Positions 25,375-36,782 of a DNA stretch of 64,000 nucleotides are shown in pieces. Source of the stretch: JANQPX01 sp965204405 (GTDB lineage Bacteria > Pseudomonadota > Alphaproteobacteria > Geminicoccales > Geminicoccaceae). The DNA lies in assembly GCA_965204405.1 (NCBI GenBank), contig CBDBEN010000005.1, positions 620,001-684,000 on the forward strand. The letters run 5' to 3'. Within the stretch, counting starts at the first letter, position 1. The number at the start of each line of letters is the position of its first letter. A model generated the notes under the pieces. It saw only the letters and a program-made list of their open reading frames with translations. It was not told the DNA's origin and did no database searches. Position numbers and translations under genes: made by a program.

Positions 25375-25743
25375 CTATTTGGCCAGAAACATGTCGTAGA
25401 GTGCCCGTGCGACCTCGCCCTCCAGTGGGAAGGACAGCATCCCCATCACCGAGTAGCCGAGTAGCCAGGGCATCAGATAGAAGCGGATCATGTAGAAGAA
25501 CCAGGCGACGAACAGGGGTACCAGGGGCGGCACCAGGAACGACGGCGTAACCGGCGAGAACAGCTTCAGGAACGGATCGGTCAGTTTCACGAACATCCGC
25601 ATGAAGAAGAAGTCGGAGTCCTCGGGCAGAAACAGGTTCATTGCCGAGCGCCCGATCAGCGTCCACATGATCATGCCGAGGATGTAATCGACGACGATCA
25701 CCCAGATGGGGAAAGCGTGCAGGCTCTGAAGACTGTCTTCCAT
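25375..25743 (-). CDS. YggT-like small membrane protein
   Basis: A 122-residue protein with three or so membrane segments: VIVVDYILGMIMWTLIG, SFLVPPLVPLFVAWFFYMI and LMPWLLGYSVMGMLSF. MRMFVKLTDPFLKLFSPVTP resembles the LTDPLLRPIRRxxP pattern of YggT proteins. It is convergent with the ureohydrolase gene with 3 bp between. Function not known. Confidence 0.55.
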   Translation of the reverse strand: MEDSLQSLHAFPIWVIVVDYILGMIMWTLIGRSAMNLFLPEDSDFFFMRMFVKLTDPFLKLFSPVTPSFLVPPLVPLFVAWFFYMIRFYLMPWLLGYSVMGMLSFPLEGEVARALYDMFLAK

Positions 25744-25771
25744 CGTATCGTCCGCTTCAGCAGCAAATCAA

Positions 25772-25799
25772 AGGGGGCAGAGCCTAAGCTCTACCCCCT
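25772..25799 (-). terminator. Terminator of the symporter operon
   Basis: AGGGGGCAGAGC pairs with GCTCTACCCCCT (one mismatch) around CTAA. On the minus strand it follows the symporter stop at 25840 by about 40 bp and is followed by a weak T-rich TTTGATTT. Confidence 0.55.
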
Positions 25800-25839
25800 C
25801 GATCATCAAGGCCGTGTCAGTGACGGCCGACCGCCTCGG

Positions 25840-27663
25840 TCAGTGGGCTTGGCCAAGGATGGTGTCACCACTCGGGACGCGGGTCTCGTCCACCATCGCC
25901 TGCGTTTCCGCATCGGGCTCCGGCGTCATCAGGCTGACCACCACCATCGCCACCAGGCTCACCGGCATGCCGATGATGCCGAAGCGTAGATGGTCGATCG
26001 CAAACCAGGGTGCCCCGCCATTATACACATAGACGAGATACGCCGTGCCGGCGACGAAGCCGCAGACCATGCCGGCGATCGCACCTTCCCGGTTGGCCCG
26101 TTTCCACCAGATGCCGAGCACCAGCGGAAAGAACAGGCCGGAGCAGGCGAAGCAGAACGCCCAGGCGACCGCACCGAGGATGCCGGTAAGCTGTAGAGAT
26201 GCGATCAAGGCCGCAGCCGCACCGATGACCACCAGCAAGATGCGCGCGACGACCAAACGTGTCTTCGTCTCGGCGCTCGGGTCGATGATCTTGTAGTAGA
26301 GATCGTGGCTGAGCGCATTGGCGATGGCCAGCAGCAGACCATCAGCGGTCGACATGGCGGCTGCCATGCCGCCTGCGGCCACCAGACCTGAGATCACATA
26401 AGGAAGGCCTGCGATTTCCGGCGTTGCCAGCACGACGATGTCGGGGCGCATGAAGAACTCGTTCAACTGCACGATCCCGTCCCCGCTCTGATCGACCACC
26501 GAGAGCATGCCGACGGCCGACCAGTTCTTGACCCATTCAAGGGCCATCACCTCCTCGACACCCTTGCCGATCACGCTGGTGGCTAGCCCCGGATCGAGGA
26601 GCTGAAGCTTGGTCAGTGTCGCCAGTGCCGGTGCCGTGAAGTAGAGGAGGAAGATGAAGAACAGCGACCAGCCCACCGATTTTCTGGCTGCGCGCACCGA
26701 AGGGGTGGTGAAGTAGCGCATCAGGATGTGCGGCAATGAGGCCGTGCCCGCCATCATGCAAAGCGCTAGGGTCACGAATTTCCACGAGTCCCAGCCACCC
26801 TGCGGGTCGAAATGGGGTGTGGTTAGCGTTCGTAGCCCGGCAATCGCCTCGGCTGCCGGCTGAAGCCCGTACTGCCCTTCGAGTTCGGCAATCCGCTGCG
26901 CGGCCCCGCCATAGTTGAAGTGCGGGATCAAACCGAAGCCCTGGACATTGGACATCCAGATTACCGGGACCAGATAGGCAATGATCAGGACGATATATTG
27001 CGCCACCTGAGTCCAGGTCACACCGCGCATGCCGCCCAGCATCGAGCAGAGCAGAATGCCGAGCAGCCCGAACCAGACGCCGAGGCCGAACGGAATGTTG
27101 AGCGCTCTTGATGCAATCGTCCCGGTCGCGTTGATCTGGGCGGTCACATAGGTGAAGGATGCGACCACCAGGACCACCACGGCCAAAAACCGTGCGGTGT
27201 TGCCGCCATAGCGCGTGCCGATGAAATCCGGCACCGTATAGCAGCCGAACTTGCGCAAGTAAGGCGCCATCAGCGCATTCACCAGCACGTAGCCGCCGGT
27301 CCAGCCCACGATGAAACCGAGATAGGGATAGCCGCCGAAATAGATGCCGCCGGCAAGTGCCACGAAGGAAGCGCCGGACATCCAGTCCGCCGCGGTGGCC
27401 ATGCCGTTATAGAGGGCCGGGACTTCCCGCCCGGCGACATAGTAGGCATCCACTTGCATCGTTCGCGACAGCCAGCCGATCACGGCGTAGATCACGATCG
27501 TGAACAGCAGGAACAGGATACCGATGGTCCGGGCTCCCGCACCTGCCTGCTCCAGGAGTGCCATTAGCCCGAAAAAGACGAGAAAGCCCAAGGTGTACAG
27601 TCCGTACACCTTGCCGAGATTTTGCGTGAAGCTTGAACCGCCCCCGCTTGCTTGCGTTGCCAT
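25840..27663 (-). CDS. Sodium:solute symporter, VC_2705 type
   Basis: A 607-residue inner-membrane symporter with about 13 helices. DWMSGASFVALAGGIYFGGY and GWTGGYVLVNALMAPYLRKF are SSS-family marks, with AAGGMAAAMSTADGLLLAIA in the core and ATAADWMSG near the sodium site. The following small DUF4212 gene is typical of this subfamily, whose members move acetate or other short organic acids. The C-terminal tail (EPDAETQAMVDETRVPSGDT) is cytoplasmic. Substrate uncertain. Confidence 0.85.
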   Translation of the reverse strand: MATQASGGGSSFTQNLGKVYGLYTLGFLVFFGLMALLEQAGAGARTIGILFLLFTIVIYAVIGWLSRTMQVDAYYVAGREVPALYNGMATAADWMSGASFVALAGGIYFGGYPYLGFIVGWTGGYVLVNALMAPYLRKFGCYTVPDFIGTRYGGNTARFLAVVVLVVASFTYVTAQINATGTIASRALNIPFGLGVWFGLLGILLCSMLGGMRGVTWTQVAQYIVLIIAYLVPVIWMSNVQGFGLIPHFNYGGAAQRIAELEGQYGLQPAAEAIAGLRTLTTPHFDPQGGWDSWKFVTLALCMMAGTASLPHILMRYFTTPSVRAARKSVGWSLFFIFLLYFTAPALATLTKLQLLDPGLATSVIGKGVEEVMALEWVKNWSAVGMLSVVDQSGDGIVQLNEFFMRPDIVVLATPEIAGLPYVISGLVAAGGMAAAMSTADGLLLAIANALSHDLYYKIIDPSAETKTRLVVARILLVVIGAAAALIASLQLTGILGAVAWAFCFACSGLFFPLVLGIWWKRANREGAIAGMVCGFVAGTAYLVYVYNGGAPWFAIDHLRFGIIGMPVSLVAMVVVSLMTPEPDAETQAMVDETRVPSGDTILGQAH

Positions 27664-27677
27664 GTCCAGTTTCCCCC

Positions 27678-27941
27678 CTACTGGCTCGAGCTGTCATATT
27701 CGTCGTCGATTGCGTCCTGCCGGAAGTTCTGAAAAACGATCAGCAGCACGAACACGATCAATGAACCTTGGACGACGGTGTAATAGCCGAGCGGAAAGCC
27801 GAGGAATGAGTAGCTGTCGAGTGATTTGGCGTTCCAGGGCAAGATGAAGGCGAAGATTGCCCAGATTGCCAAGACAATGAAGGTGAGCGTTCGGGTTTTT
27901 GCCCAATGCCGTTCTTTTCTGGCGGCGTCATTATCAGCCAT
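27678..27941 (-). CDS. Symporter small subunit, DUF4212
   Basis: An 87-residue protein with two membrane helices (LTFIVLAIWAIFAFILPW and VVQGSLIVFVLLIVFQNFR). The start KERHWAKTRTLTFIVLAIW and the GFPLGYYTVVQGSLIVF motif are DUF4212 marks. It lies 14 bp ahead of the large subunit on the same strand, the usual order, and probably forms a complex with it. Confidence 0.85.
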   Translation of the reverse strand: MADNDAARKERHWAKTRTLTFIVLAIWAIFAFILPWNAKSLDSYSFLGFPLGYYTVVQGSLIVFVLLIVFQNFRQDAIDDEYDSSSQ

Positions 27942-28144
27942 TAGTCGTTGCTCCCTGTTTGATGCTTCTTTGATTACATCAATTTATCAGTTAAATTATA
28001 ACCTTAAGTCGACCAATTAAGCAATTGGAGCTTCTCTTGGCGTGTAGGATAAAACCGTAGCCATGGTCTCCCGAAGGCAATCCCATCCGGATCGGCTATG
28101 GTCCCTGCAGCCTCCGTTCTCATCTAGGAAAGGGCAGCTTAGCC

Positions 28145-28831
28145 GTGCCGCTCACCTTCAGCAGTCTTGTCGAGACATGGAAAGCCGTGGTGAACGCCCT
28201 GACCTTCCGCCGCGACAACGCCCCGATCGACAGCGCCGATGCCGTGGAAACCTTCGTTGCCACGCGTGCCGCATTCGTTGCGCAAAAGACCCTCTACGGC
28301 TATCTCAAGACCAGGATCGGCACCCGTTACCCCCGCGTCTTCGACGACGAGCTCTTTGTCCGGTCGATCAATATCGCAAAGTTCCAGGTATTCGCTGCTT
28401 GTCTCGCCGATCTTTCGATCTATGCCTCCGCGCTGGTGTTCAAGGACGAAGCCGCTGCCGACGACGTTAGAAAAAACCTGGCCGGGCGCTGCTTCCAGCG
28501 AGGCTTGGATGACAATCTCGATGAAGCGCCGCCGGAGTTCAGGGCGGAGGCAAGTTTTCAGGCCTTTGCCGAGAGGCTCGATCGGTTGGATTGGGCCAAT
28601 GATGCCCTGGACCGGAAGAACTTTGAAAGCAGTGCCGACGCCCTGCTGACCTGGGCGCCCATCGCCGATCACTTCAAGGAGGAAGACGCGGAGATCGTCC
28701 GCAATTCGATCAAGTTTGCCTGGCGGGACATTCGCGAGCAGTTCCAAACACGGCTGGTGAGCCAGGCGGTCATCGCCGACAGGCCGGACGACTTGCGTTT
28801 GCCGGCGTTTTGCAGGACGTTGGATAGTTAG
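28145..28831 (+). CDS. Conserved hypothetical cytoplasmic protein
   Basis: A 228-residue, mostly helical acidic protein with GTG start and no signal or membrane segment. I do not recognise a function. Conserved-looking stretches are AFVAQKTLYGYLKTRIGTRY, LFVRSINIAKFQVFAACLAD and SIKFAWRDIREQFQTRL, the last with a coiled or packing-helix character. It is monocistronic between an AT-rich leader and a family C repeat; the stop TAG at 28829-28831 is the tip of that repeat. Confidence 0.7.
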   Translation: MPLTFSSLVETWKAVVNALTFRRDNAPIDSADAVETFVATRAAFVAQKTLYGYLKTRIGTRYPRVFDDELFVRSINIAKFQVFAACLADLSIYASALVFKDEAAADDVRKNLAGRCFQRGLDDNLDEAPPEFRAEASFQAFAERLDRLDWANDALDRKNFESSADALLTWAPIADHFKEEDAEIVRNSIKFAWRDIREQFQTRLVSQAVIADRPDDLRLPAFCRTLDS

Positions 28832-28935
28832 TGATATGATCACATCAAATGATTCATTTGGCGGGAAGTGCAACGCATCGCTTGCATTCGAGTCAAAAAA
28901 ATCGCCGTGAATCACATGATGCGATCATACTGCTA
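28829..28935 (+). repeat. Family C element, copy 4
   Basis: It begins TAGTGATATGATCACATCAA and ends GATGCGATCATACTGCTA, whose inverse reads TAGCAGTATGATCGCATCAT. It starts on the stop codon of the gene before and shares its last TA with copy 5. Confidence 0.75.
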
Positions 28936-29039
28936 GTAGCGTCCACAGCATATGAGTGCCGGCCATGTCCTAATCAAACTTGGCCGCATACCGCCAATCC
29001 CGGCGATGGAGAGGCTCTCATGTTGTGGACACGCATCTA
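28934..29039 (+). repeat. Family C element, copy 5
   Basis: It begins TAGTAGCGTCCACAGCATAT and ends TTGTGGACACGCATCTA (inverse TAGATGCGTGTCCACAAC). The interior has CGCATACCGCCAATCCCGGC, the family C core. Directly chained to copy 4. Confidence 0.7.
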
Positions 29040-29064
29040 GGTCCAGCTGCGGAGGATCCTGGCG

Positions 29065-29814
29065 ATGACGAGTGGCGACACATTGCTCCAAGCGATGCAT
29101 GCAGCACTGCCGATCAAGCTCGGAAGCTACGCCCCCTTCGACCAGCCGACCGGGCTGGTGATCGTCGATGAAGTGAACGGCTTTTGCACGGTCGGCGGCG
29201 GCAATCTCGCACCGCCCGTGCCGGATGAGCAAGTGACGCGGATGGTGGGTGAGACCGACCGGCTGGCCAGGCGTTTTGCCGAAGCCAAAGCGCCGATCCT
29301 CGCCTTTCTCGACACCCACGAGCCGGGCAAGCCCGAGCCTCCTTACCCGCCTCATTGCGAGCGCGGCACAGGCGAAGAAAACCTCGTGCCAGAGCTGGAA
29401 TGGCTGGAGGGGTGCGGGGCCGCGACCTTGATGCGCAAGGATTGCATCAACGGCTTCGTCGGCGGGATCGAAGCGACCCATGGCGGAAGCTGCCAGGGCC
29501 AGAGCCACAACAAGGTCGTCGACTGGATCAACAACCACCGGCTGTCAGCGGTTTTGACCGTTGGTATCTGTACGGACATCTGTGTCATGGACTTCGTGCT
29601 GACCCTGCTGTCCGCGCGTAACCACGGGCTGATGCCGACCTTGCAGGACATCGTGGTCTATGAGCCGGCGACGGCGACTTACGATCTGCCGCTCGCCGCG
29701 ACCGAGGATCTGGGCCTCCCGGCGAGTGCCGCCCATCCCAAGGCCGAGACCCACCATATGGGGCTTTACTTCATGGCATCGCGCGGCGCCCTTCTCGCCT
29801 CCGAGCTCATCTAG
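29065..29814 (+). CDS. Isochorismatase-like cysteine hydrolase
   Basis: A 249-residue hydrolase of the nicotinamidase/isochorismatase fold. The triad is visible: D35 in VIVDEVNGFC, K125 in TLMRKDCINGF and C173 in VGICTDICVMDF. GGAGG lies nine bases before the ATG. The family hydrolyses amide bonds, such as those of nicotinamide, carbamoyl compounds or ureides; the substrate here is unknown. The FVGGIEATHGGSCQGQSHN insert is not the nicotinamidase zinc-ligand pattern, so nicotinamidase itself is less likely. The next gene starts 14 bp downstream. Confidence 0.8.
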   Translation: MTSGDTLLQAMHAALPIKLGSYAPFDQPTGLVIVDEVNGFCTVGGGNLAPPVPDEQVTRMVGETDRLARRFAEAKAPILAFLDTHEPGKPEPPYPPHCERGTGEENLVPELEWLEGCGAATLMRKDCINGFVGGIEATHGGSCQGQSHNKVVDWINNHRLSAVLTVGICTDICVMDFVLTLLSARNHGLMPTLQDIVVYEPATATYDLPLAATEDLGLPASAAHPKAETHHMGLYFMASRGALLASELI

Positions 29815-29827
29815 GGGCGACGGGGCG

Positions 29828-30709
29828 TTGCATCCTCTGGTTTTTGATCGCCGCCTTCTGCGGACGCGCCGCGACCGGGCGGCGGGTCGGTTCGCGACGT
29901 ATGACTTTCTTATCAACGAGATGGCGGATCGCCTGGTGGAACGTCTGGGCGATGTCCGTCGTCGCTTCGAGACGACCCTGGTCCTCGGATGCCACACCGG
30001 CCAGGTCGCAGAAAAACTCCCGCAGGATCACGTCGGTGACGTCATCCAAGCCGACCTGTCACCGGCCATGGTCGAACAAGTCAACGGTGCACGCGTCGTG
30101 CTCGCGGCTGATGAGGAGATGCTGCCGTTCGGGTTCGACCGGTTCGATCTGGTAATCGCCACCGGCAATCTGCATCTGGTGAACGATCTGCCGGGGACAC
30201 TGGTGCAGATCCGCTATGCGTTGAAGCCGGACGGTCTTTTCCTGGCGGCTCTGCCGGGGGGACGAACGCTGCACGAGCTTCGATCCTGCTTGTCCCAGGC
30301 CGAAGCCCCAGCTTCCCCGGAGGCGGTGCCGCCTTCCAGGGTGGCGCCGTTTATCGATGTGCCGGATGCCGGTGCCCTGATGCAGCGGGCGGGCTACACG
30401 CTGCCGGTGGTGGATATCGACAGCCTCACCGTTTCCTACGGCGACCCGATGTGCTTGCTGCGCGATCTTCAGGGCATGGCCGAGAGCAATATTCTGAGCA
30501 TCCGCGCGCCGCTTCGGCGCAGCACCCTGATCGAGGCGTGCCGGCTATACCAGGAAAACTACGGGGATGAGCGCAGCCGCGTTCCGGCGACCTTCCAACT
30601 CCTGATGCTAGCCGGCTGGAGCCCGGGTCCAAACCAGCCGCAGCCCTTGAAAAGAGGGAGTGGGCAGACGAGCTTAGCTGAGGCGTTGGGAGGAAATTTG
30701 AGAGGTTAG
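29828..30709 (+). CDS. NDUFAF5/BioC-like SAM methyltransferase
   Basis: A 293-residue class I methyltransferase. The start is placed at a TTG (29828) because the family begins just before VFDRRLLRTRRDRAA; the frame continues upstream inside the previous gene without protein character. SAM-binding motifs: TTLVLGCHTGQVAEKL, DVIQADLSPAMV, EEMLPFGFDRFDLVIATGNL. The VFDRRLLRTRRDRAA start and LRDLQGMAESNIL are marks of the alphaproteobacterial group related to the complex I assembly factor NDUFAF5. Its neighbours argJ, parvulin and secA follow the usual order for this class. Confidence 0.75.
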   Translation: MHPLVFDRRLLRTRRDRAAGRFATYDFLINEMADRLVERLGDVRRRFETTLVLGCHTGQVAEKLPQDHVGDVIQADLSPAMVEQVNGARVVLAADEEMLPFGFDRFDLVIATGNLHLVNDLPGTLVQIRYALKPDGLFLAALPGGRTLHELRSCLSQAEAPASPEAVPPSRVAPFIDVPDAGALMQRAGYTLPVVDIDSLTVSYGDPMCLLRDLQGMAESNILSIRAPLRRSTLIEACRLYQENYGDERSRVPATFQLLMLAGWSPGPNQPQPLKRGSGQTSLAEALGGNLRG

Positions 30710-30719
30710 GGGAGGAGAC

Positions 30720-31184
30720 ATGAAAGAGGTCCCATCACCAAAACCGAAAAAGCTGACGAAAGCGCTCCAAGATCTCGCATTAGCTAATCCCGCTGGAATC
30801 GCTGCTAAAATAGGCCGTGGTTATGCCGACCTCCAAGCGAGGGTTCCTTATGCTGATGACGATCTCATCATCTCTCTGGGCAATATGCTCAAACTTCATG
30901 AACATTCGGCAAAGCAAGGACAGTCATTACTTGGAAAATTGGTAGCTCTCTTCGGCTACTCTTTCGCCGATCCAGATGCCATCGAGATAGACGGTATGCG
31001 GTTGACACAGCTTTACTCACTTGCGGAAGAAGTTCCATCAACAGAGGTGCTCATTGGCAAGAGTTATATGCTGAACATTAGAAAGTTCCGCTCACTCCTT
31101 AAGACCGCTGCCGAGAACAAGCGCCCGCCTACAGATAATCCCGAAGGAACGCCACCAGCGGCAGGTCCGCCGCCGGCATCTTGA
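30720..31184 (+). CDS. Hypothetical protein, AT-richer, overlaps mutT
   Basis: A 154-residue frame I do not recognise. It has a basic start (PKPKKLTKALQDLALANPAG), no signal or membrane helix, and a helical middle (ADDDLIISLGNMLKLHEHSA). The last 19 or so residues are Pro/Gly/Ala-rich because they are read antisense through the 3' end of mutT, a 56-bp convergent overlap, so the original stop may have been lost. Base use is clearly more AT-rich than its neighbours, which suggests a late arrival. A GGGGAGGAG lies six or so bases before the ATG. Confidence 0.5.
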   Translation: MKEVPSPKPKKLTKALQDLALANPAGIAAKIGRGYADLQARVPYADDDLIISLGNMLKLHEHSAKQGQSLLGKLVALFGYSFADPDAIEIDGMRLTQLYSLAEEVPSTEVLIGKSYMLNIRKFRSLLKTAAENKRPPTDNPEGTPPAAGPPPAS

Positions 31185-31581
31185 AATTGGCCATATCGCC
31201 AGGGCGGACCCATTTCAGGGTTTGGTTTTCGCGCGCCTGCGGGATCCCGTCCCAGACGCGGCAGACATAGAGCGGCATCAGGAGGTGGAAGTTCTCGTAG
31301 CTGTGGGAGGCGAAGGTGAGGGGGGCCAGGCAGTTTTCGACGATGTCGAGGCCCAGCTCCTCTTTGAGTTCGCGGATCAGGCAGGCTTCCGGTGTTTCGT
31401 TTTTTTCGACCTTGCCGCCCGGGAATTCCCAAAGGCCGGCCATGCTCTTGCCTTCAGGCCGCCTTGCGAGAAGAACGCGGTGATCCGGGTCGATCAGCGC
31501 ACAAGCCGCCACCAACACGATGTCATGCGATGACCTCGTTGACTTGCCTTGGCTCTTTATCGTTGCTGCGGAGTCCATCAA
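31129..31581 (-). CDS. mutT: MutT-type Nudix hydrolase
   Basis: A 150-residue 8-oxo-dGTP diphosphatase-like protein. The Nudix box spans residues 55-77 (begins GGKVEKNETPEA, ends RELKEELG) with all Glu ligands. LARRPEGKSMAGLWEFPGGK before it is typical of MutT. It would remove oxidised nucleotides before DNA synthesis. It lies about 60 bp after argJ on the same strand, as commonly seen near secA in Alphaproteobacteria. The first residue may be M1 or M2. Confidence 0.85.
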   Translation of the reverse strand: MMDSAATIKSQGKSTRSSHDIVLVAACALIDPDHRVLLARRPEGKSMAGLWEFPGGKVEKNETPEACLIRELKEELGLDIVENCLAPLTFASHSYENFHLLMPLYVCRVWDGIPQARENQTLKWVRPGDMANFKMPAADLPLVAFLRDYL

Positions 31582-31642
31582 TCAGGCTCAGGCTTGGAAA
31601 CCGCCGCCGGCGCCCTGAAAGTCAACGCAGATGGCCGCGCCA

Positions 31643-32881
31643 TCATGACCGGTAGTCGGCGTTGATGGAGATGTAGCCGTGGGTCAGGTCCGAGGTCCAG
31701 ACGGTGGCGCTGCCCGGTCCTTGGCCGACGGTGACGTCGATCTCAATCTCGAGACCGCGCAGATGCTCGTCGATCGGTGTCTCGTCGAGATCGGCAACCC
31801 GTGCGCCGTTCTTGGCGACCGCATGGCCGCCGACATGGATGCCGAGCGCGCCGACGTCGATTCGCTGATAGGCCTTGCCGACCGCCATGGCGATCCGCCC
31901 CCAATTGGCGTCCTCGCCGGCGATGGCGGTCTTGACCAGGGGCGAGTTGGCGATCGAGAGGCCGATGATGCGGGCCGAGTCGTCGCTGACGGCACCGCTG
32001 ACGCGGATCTGGATGAACTTGGTAGCACCTTCGCCATCGCGCACCACCTGCTGGGCAAGTTCGGTGGCGACTTCGAGGAGGGCCTGTCGGAATTCATGAA
32101 GTGCCGCGTCGTCGATATTCTTCGGGACAATATGATCCACCTGGCCGGTGGCGAACAGCAGCAGCATGTCCGAGGTGGAGGTGTCGCTGTCCACGGTGAT
32201 CCGCCTAAAGGCCTGTTCGTTGGCCTCCTCGACCAAGGCCTGAACAACGGGCGCCGGCATGCAGGCGTCGGTCACGATATAGGCAAGCATGGTCGCCATG
32301 TCCGGCTGGATCATGCCGGACCCCTTGGCAATCCCGGCGATCGTCACCGCCTGGTCCCCGATCGTCGCCTGCTTGACAGCGCCTTTGGGAAACGTATCCG
32401 TGGTGCAGATGGCGCCGGCGACGTCGGGCCAGGCATCACCGCGCAGCTTTTCCCCAAGGGCCGGCAGGGCAGCGGTGATCTTGTCCACCGGCAGCGGCTC
32501 GCCGATGACGCCGGTCGATGCGATGAAGATCTGCTCGGATGGCGCGCCGAGCAGATCGGCCGCAGCCGCCGCTTCCTTTAAAACGGCAGCATCGCCATGA
32601 GCGCCGGTCAGAACATTGGCGTTGCCGGCATTGACCACCAAGCCGCGAGCCTCGCCTTTGCCCCGGCGCAAAATGTCCTTGCACCAGACGACCGGATGTC
32701 CCGGCACTTCGGATCGGGTGAAGACACCGCCGACCGTGGTGCCGGGCGCGAACGCGAACAAGGCAAGATCGTCCCGCCCGCTATACCGGATGCCGGAAGC
32801 AGTCGCCGCGAGACGAACGCCCGGGATCTCCGGCATGGCCGGAAAACCGTCAGGCGCCAGCGGCGACTTATCCGGACACAT
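31643..32881 (-). CDS. argJ: Glutamate N-acetyltransferase, ArgJ
   Basis: A 412-residue ornithine acetyltransferase family enzyme. It transfers acetyl from N-acetylornithine to glutamate, the recycling step of arginine synthesis, and in some forms also uses acetyl-CoA. The precursor is self-cleaved before a Thr nucleophile: T197 in KGSGMIQPDMATMLAY. The oxyanion-hole pair is probably in FIASTGVIGEPL. Other marks are VVNAGNANVLTG, DSDTSTSDMLLLFATG and DLTHGYISINADYRS at the end. Full length. Confidence 0.9.
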   Translation of the reverse strand: MCPDKSPLAPDGFPAMPEIPGVRLAATASGIRYSGRDDLALFAFAPGTTVGGVFTRSEVPGHPVVWCKDILRRGKGEARGLVVNAGNANVLTGAHGDAAVLKEAAAAADLLGAPSEQIFIASTGVIGEPLPVDKITAALPALGEKLRGDAWPDVAGAICTTDTFPKGAVKQATIGDQAVTIAGIAKGSGMIQPDMATMLAYIVTDACMPAPVVQALVEEANEQAFRRITVDSDTSTSDMLLLFATGQVDHIVPKNIDDAALHEFRQALLEVATELAQQVVRDGEGATKFIQIRVSGAVSDDSARIIGLSIANSPLVKTAIAGEDANWGRIAMAVGKAYQRIDVGALGIHVGGHAVAKNGARVADLDETPIDEHLRGLEIEIDVTVGQGPGSATVWTSDLTHGYISINADYRS

Positions 32882-32910
32882 CGTCTAAGGAACCCAAATC
32901 CGGGCCGAAC

Positions 32911-33789
32911 CTAGCTGTCGCCTTCGGGCTTTTCTTCGACGGCTTCGCCTTCTTCCTTCATGACCATCGGCGTGCCGTCCATGTTGAACCGCTGGATGTC
33001 GGCGCCTTCACGAAGCTCCTCGACCAGACCGGTGACGATGGTGCGCGCGAGTTCCTGGCGGATCTGCGGCTCGGTCTCCTCGAAGCTTGGCTCGACCTTG
33101 CGTTTATCCTCAACCTTGATCACGTGGAATCCGAACTGGGTCTTGACCGGCTCGGCCGACGTGCTGCCGATCTCCATCGCAAACGCCGCATCGCCGAACT
33201 CGGGGACCATCTGTCCCATTTTGAAATAGCCGAGATCGCCACCTTGGGGGCCGCTGGGCCCGGTGGACTTTTCCTTGGCGAGTTCGGCGAAATCGGCACC
33301 GCCCTCAAGATCGGAAATCACCGCCTTGGCGTCGTCCTCGCTGGCCAGAAGAATGTGGCGGGCATGGACTTCCTCATAGGAAAAACCCTCGTCGTCCTTC
33401 ATCTCTTCATAGCGTGCCTGAAGCGCCTCGTCGGTGCTGCGGGCATCAACGGTCTTCCGCAGCATCGCGTCTCGCAGGACATTGGCGCGGGCCTGCGCAA
33501 GGGCCGGCTGGACCTCCGGATCATCGGCGAGATTCTGGTTTTCCGCCTCGGTCTCGATCAGCTTGAAATCGATCAGGCGATCCAGGAGCATCGGGTAGAT
33601 CTGTTCCATGGGAACGTTCCGCATCTGCTCCGGCAAGGCTCTTGCCACCAGCTCCACCTCGGTGCGGTGGACTTCAGTGCCGTTGATGATCGCGACGACG
33701 GGATCATCCGCGCTCACATTGTCTTGAGCAAACGCCGTCGCGGACAGCGCCATCAGCCCAAGGGCTGCGATCATGGGTCTGACGAACAT
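32911..33789 (-). CDS. Periplasmic parvulin-type prolyl isomerase
   Basis: A 292-residue exported PpiC/SurA-like protein. Signal peptide MIAALGLMALSATAFAQDN, cut after the AQ near residue 22. A chaperone-like helical region follows (LIDFKLIETEAENQNL) and then one rotamase domain (about residues 133-235): VHARHILLASEDDAKAVI, GPSGPQGGDLGYFKMGQMVP and TQFGFHVIKVEDKR. It assists folding of exported proteins. It lies divergently beside secA, and argJ is 29 bp downstream, so it is probably transcribed with argJ and mutT. Confidence 0.9.
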   Translation of the reverse strand: MFVRPMIAALGLMALSATAFAQDNVSADDPVVAIINGTEVHRTEVELVARALPEQMRNVPMEQIYPMLLDRLIDFKLIETEAENQNLADDPEVQPALAQARANVLRDAMLRKTVDARSTDEALQARYEEMKDDEGFSYEEVHARHILLASEDDAKAVISDLEGGADFAELAKEKSTGPSGPQGGDLGYFKMGQMVPEFGDAAFAMEIGSTSAEPVKTQFGFHVIKVEDKRKVEPSFEETEPQIRQELARTIVTGLVEELREGADIQRFNMDGTPMVMKEEGEAVEEKPEGDS

Positions 33790-34009
33790 GAGGAGTACTC
33801 CTGCGGGTCGATGAAATAAGCGCGCATAAAAACCACAAAGGAGCCGGAGCTACAAGCGCTGCCGGCGCAAAACCGCCAGCTATATAGGGTTTGATCGGTC
33901 CGGAGAGCGTTAATGCGGTCGGGGTTGCGTTGACACTAGGCCTCAAACTGCCTATCTGACACCACGTAGAAATTTGCCTTTTTCCCCTGTTCTGGAGGGC
34001 CATGCGTCC

Positions 34010-36739
<2,730 letters not shown>

Positions 36740-36782
36740 CGAGCGCGGACATGCAGCCGATCATGAGCTAGTGCCGGATCCT

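Noticed and set aside
29065..29814. Nicotinamidase PncA
   Set aside because: The Asp-Lys-Cys triad fits the superfamily, but the metal-ligand pattern of PncA was not seen, so only a general cysteine hydrolase is called.
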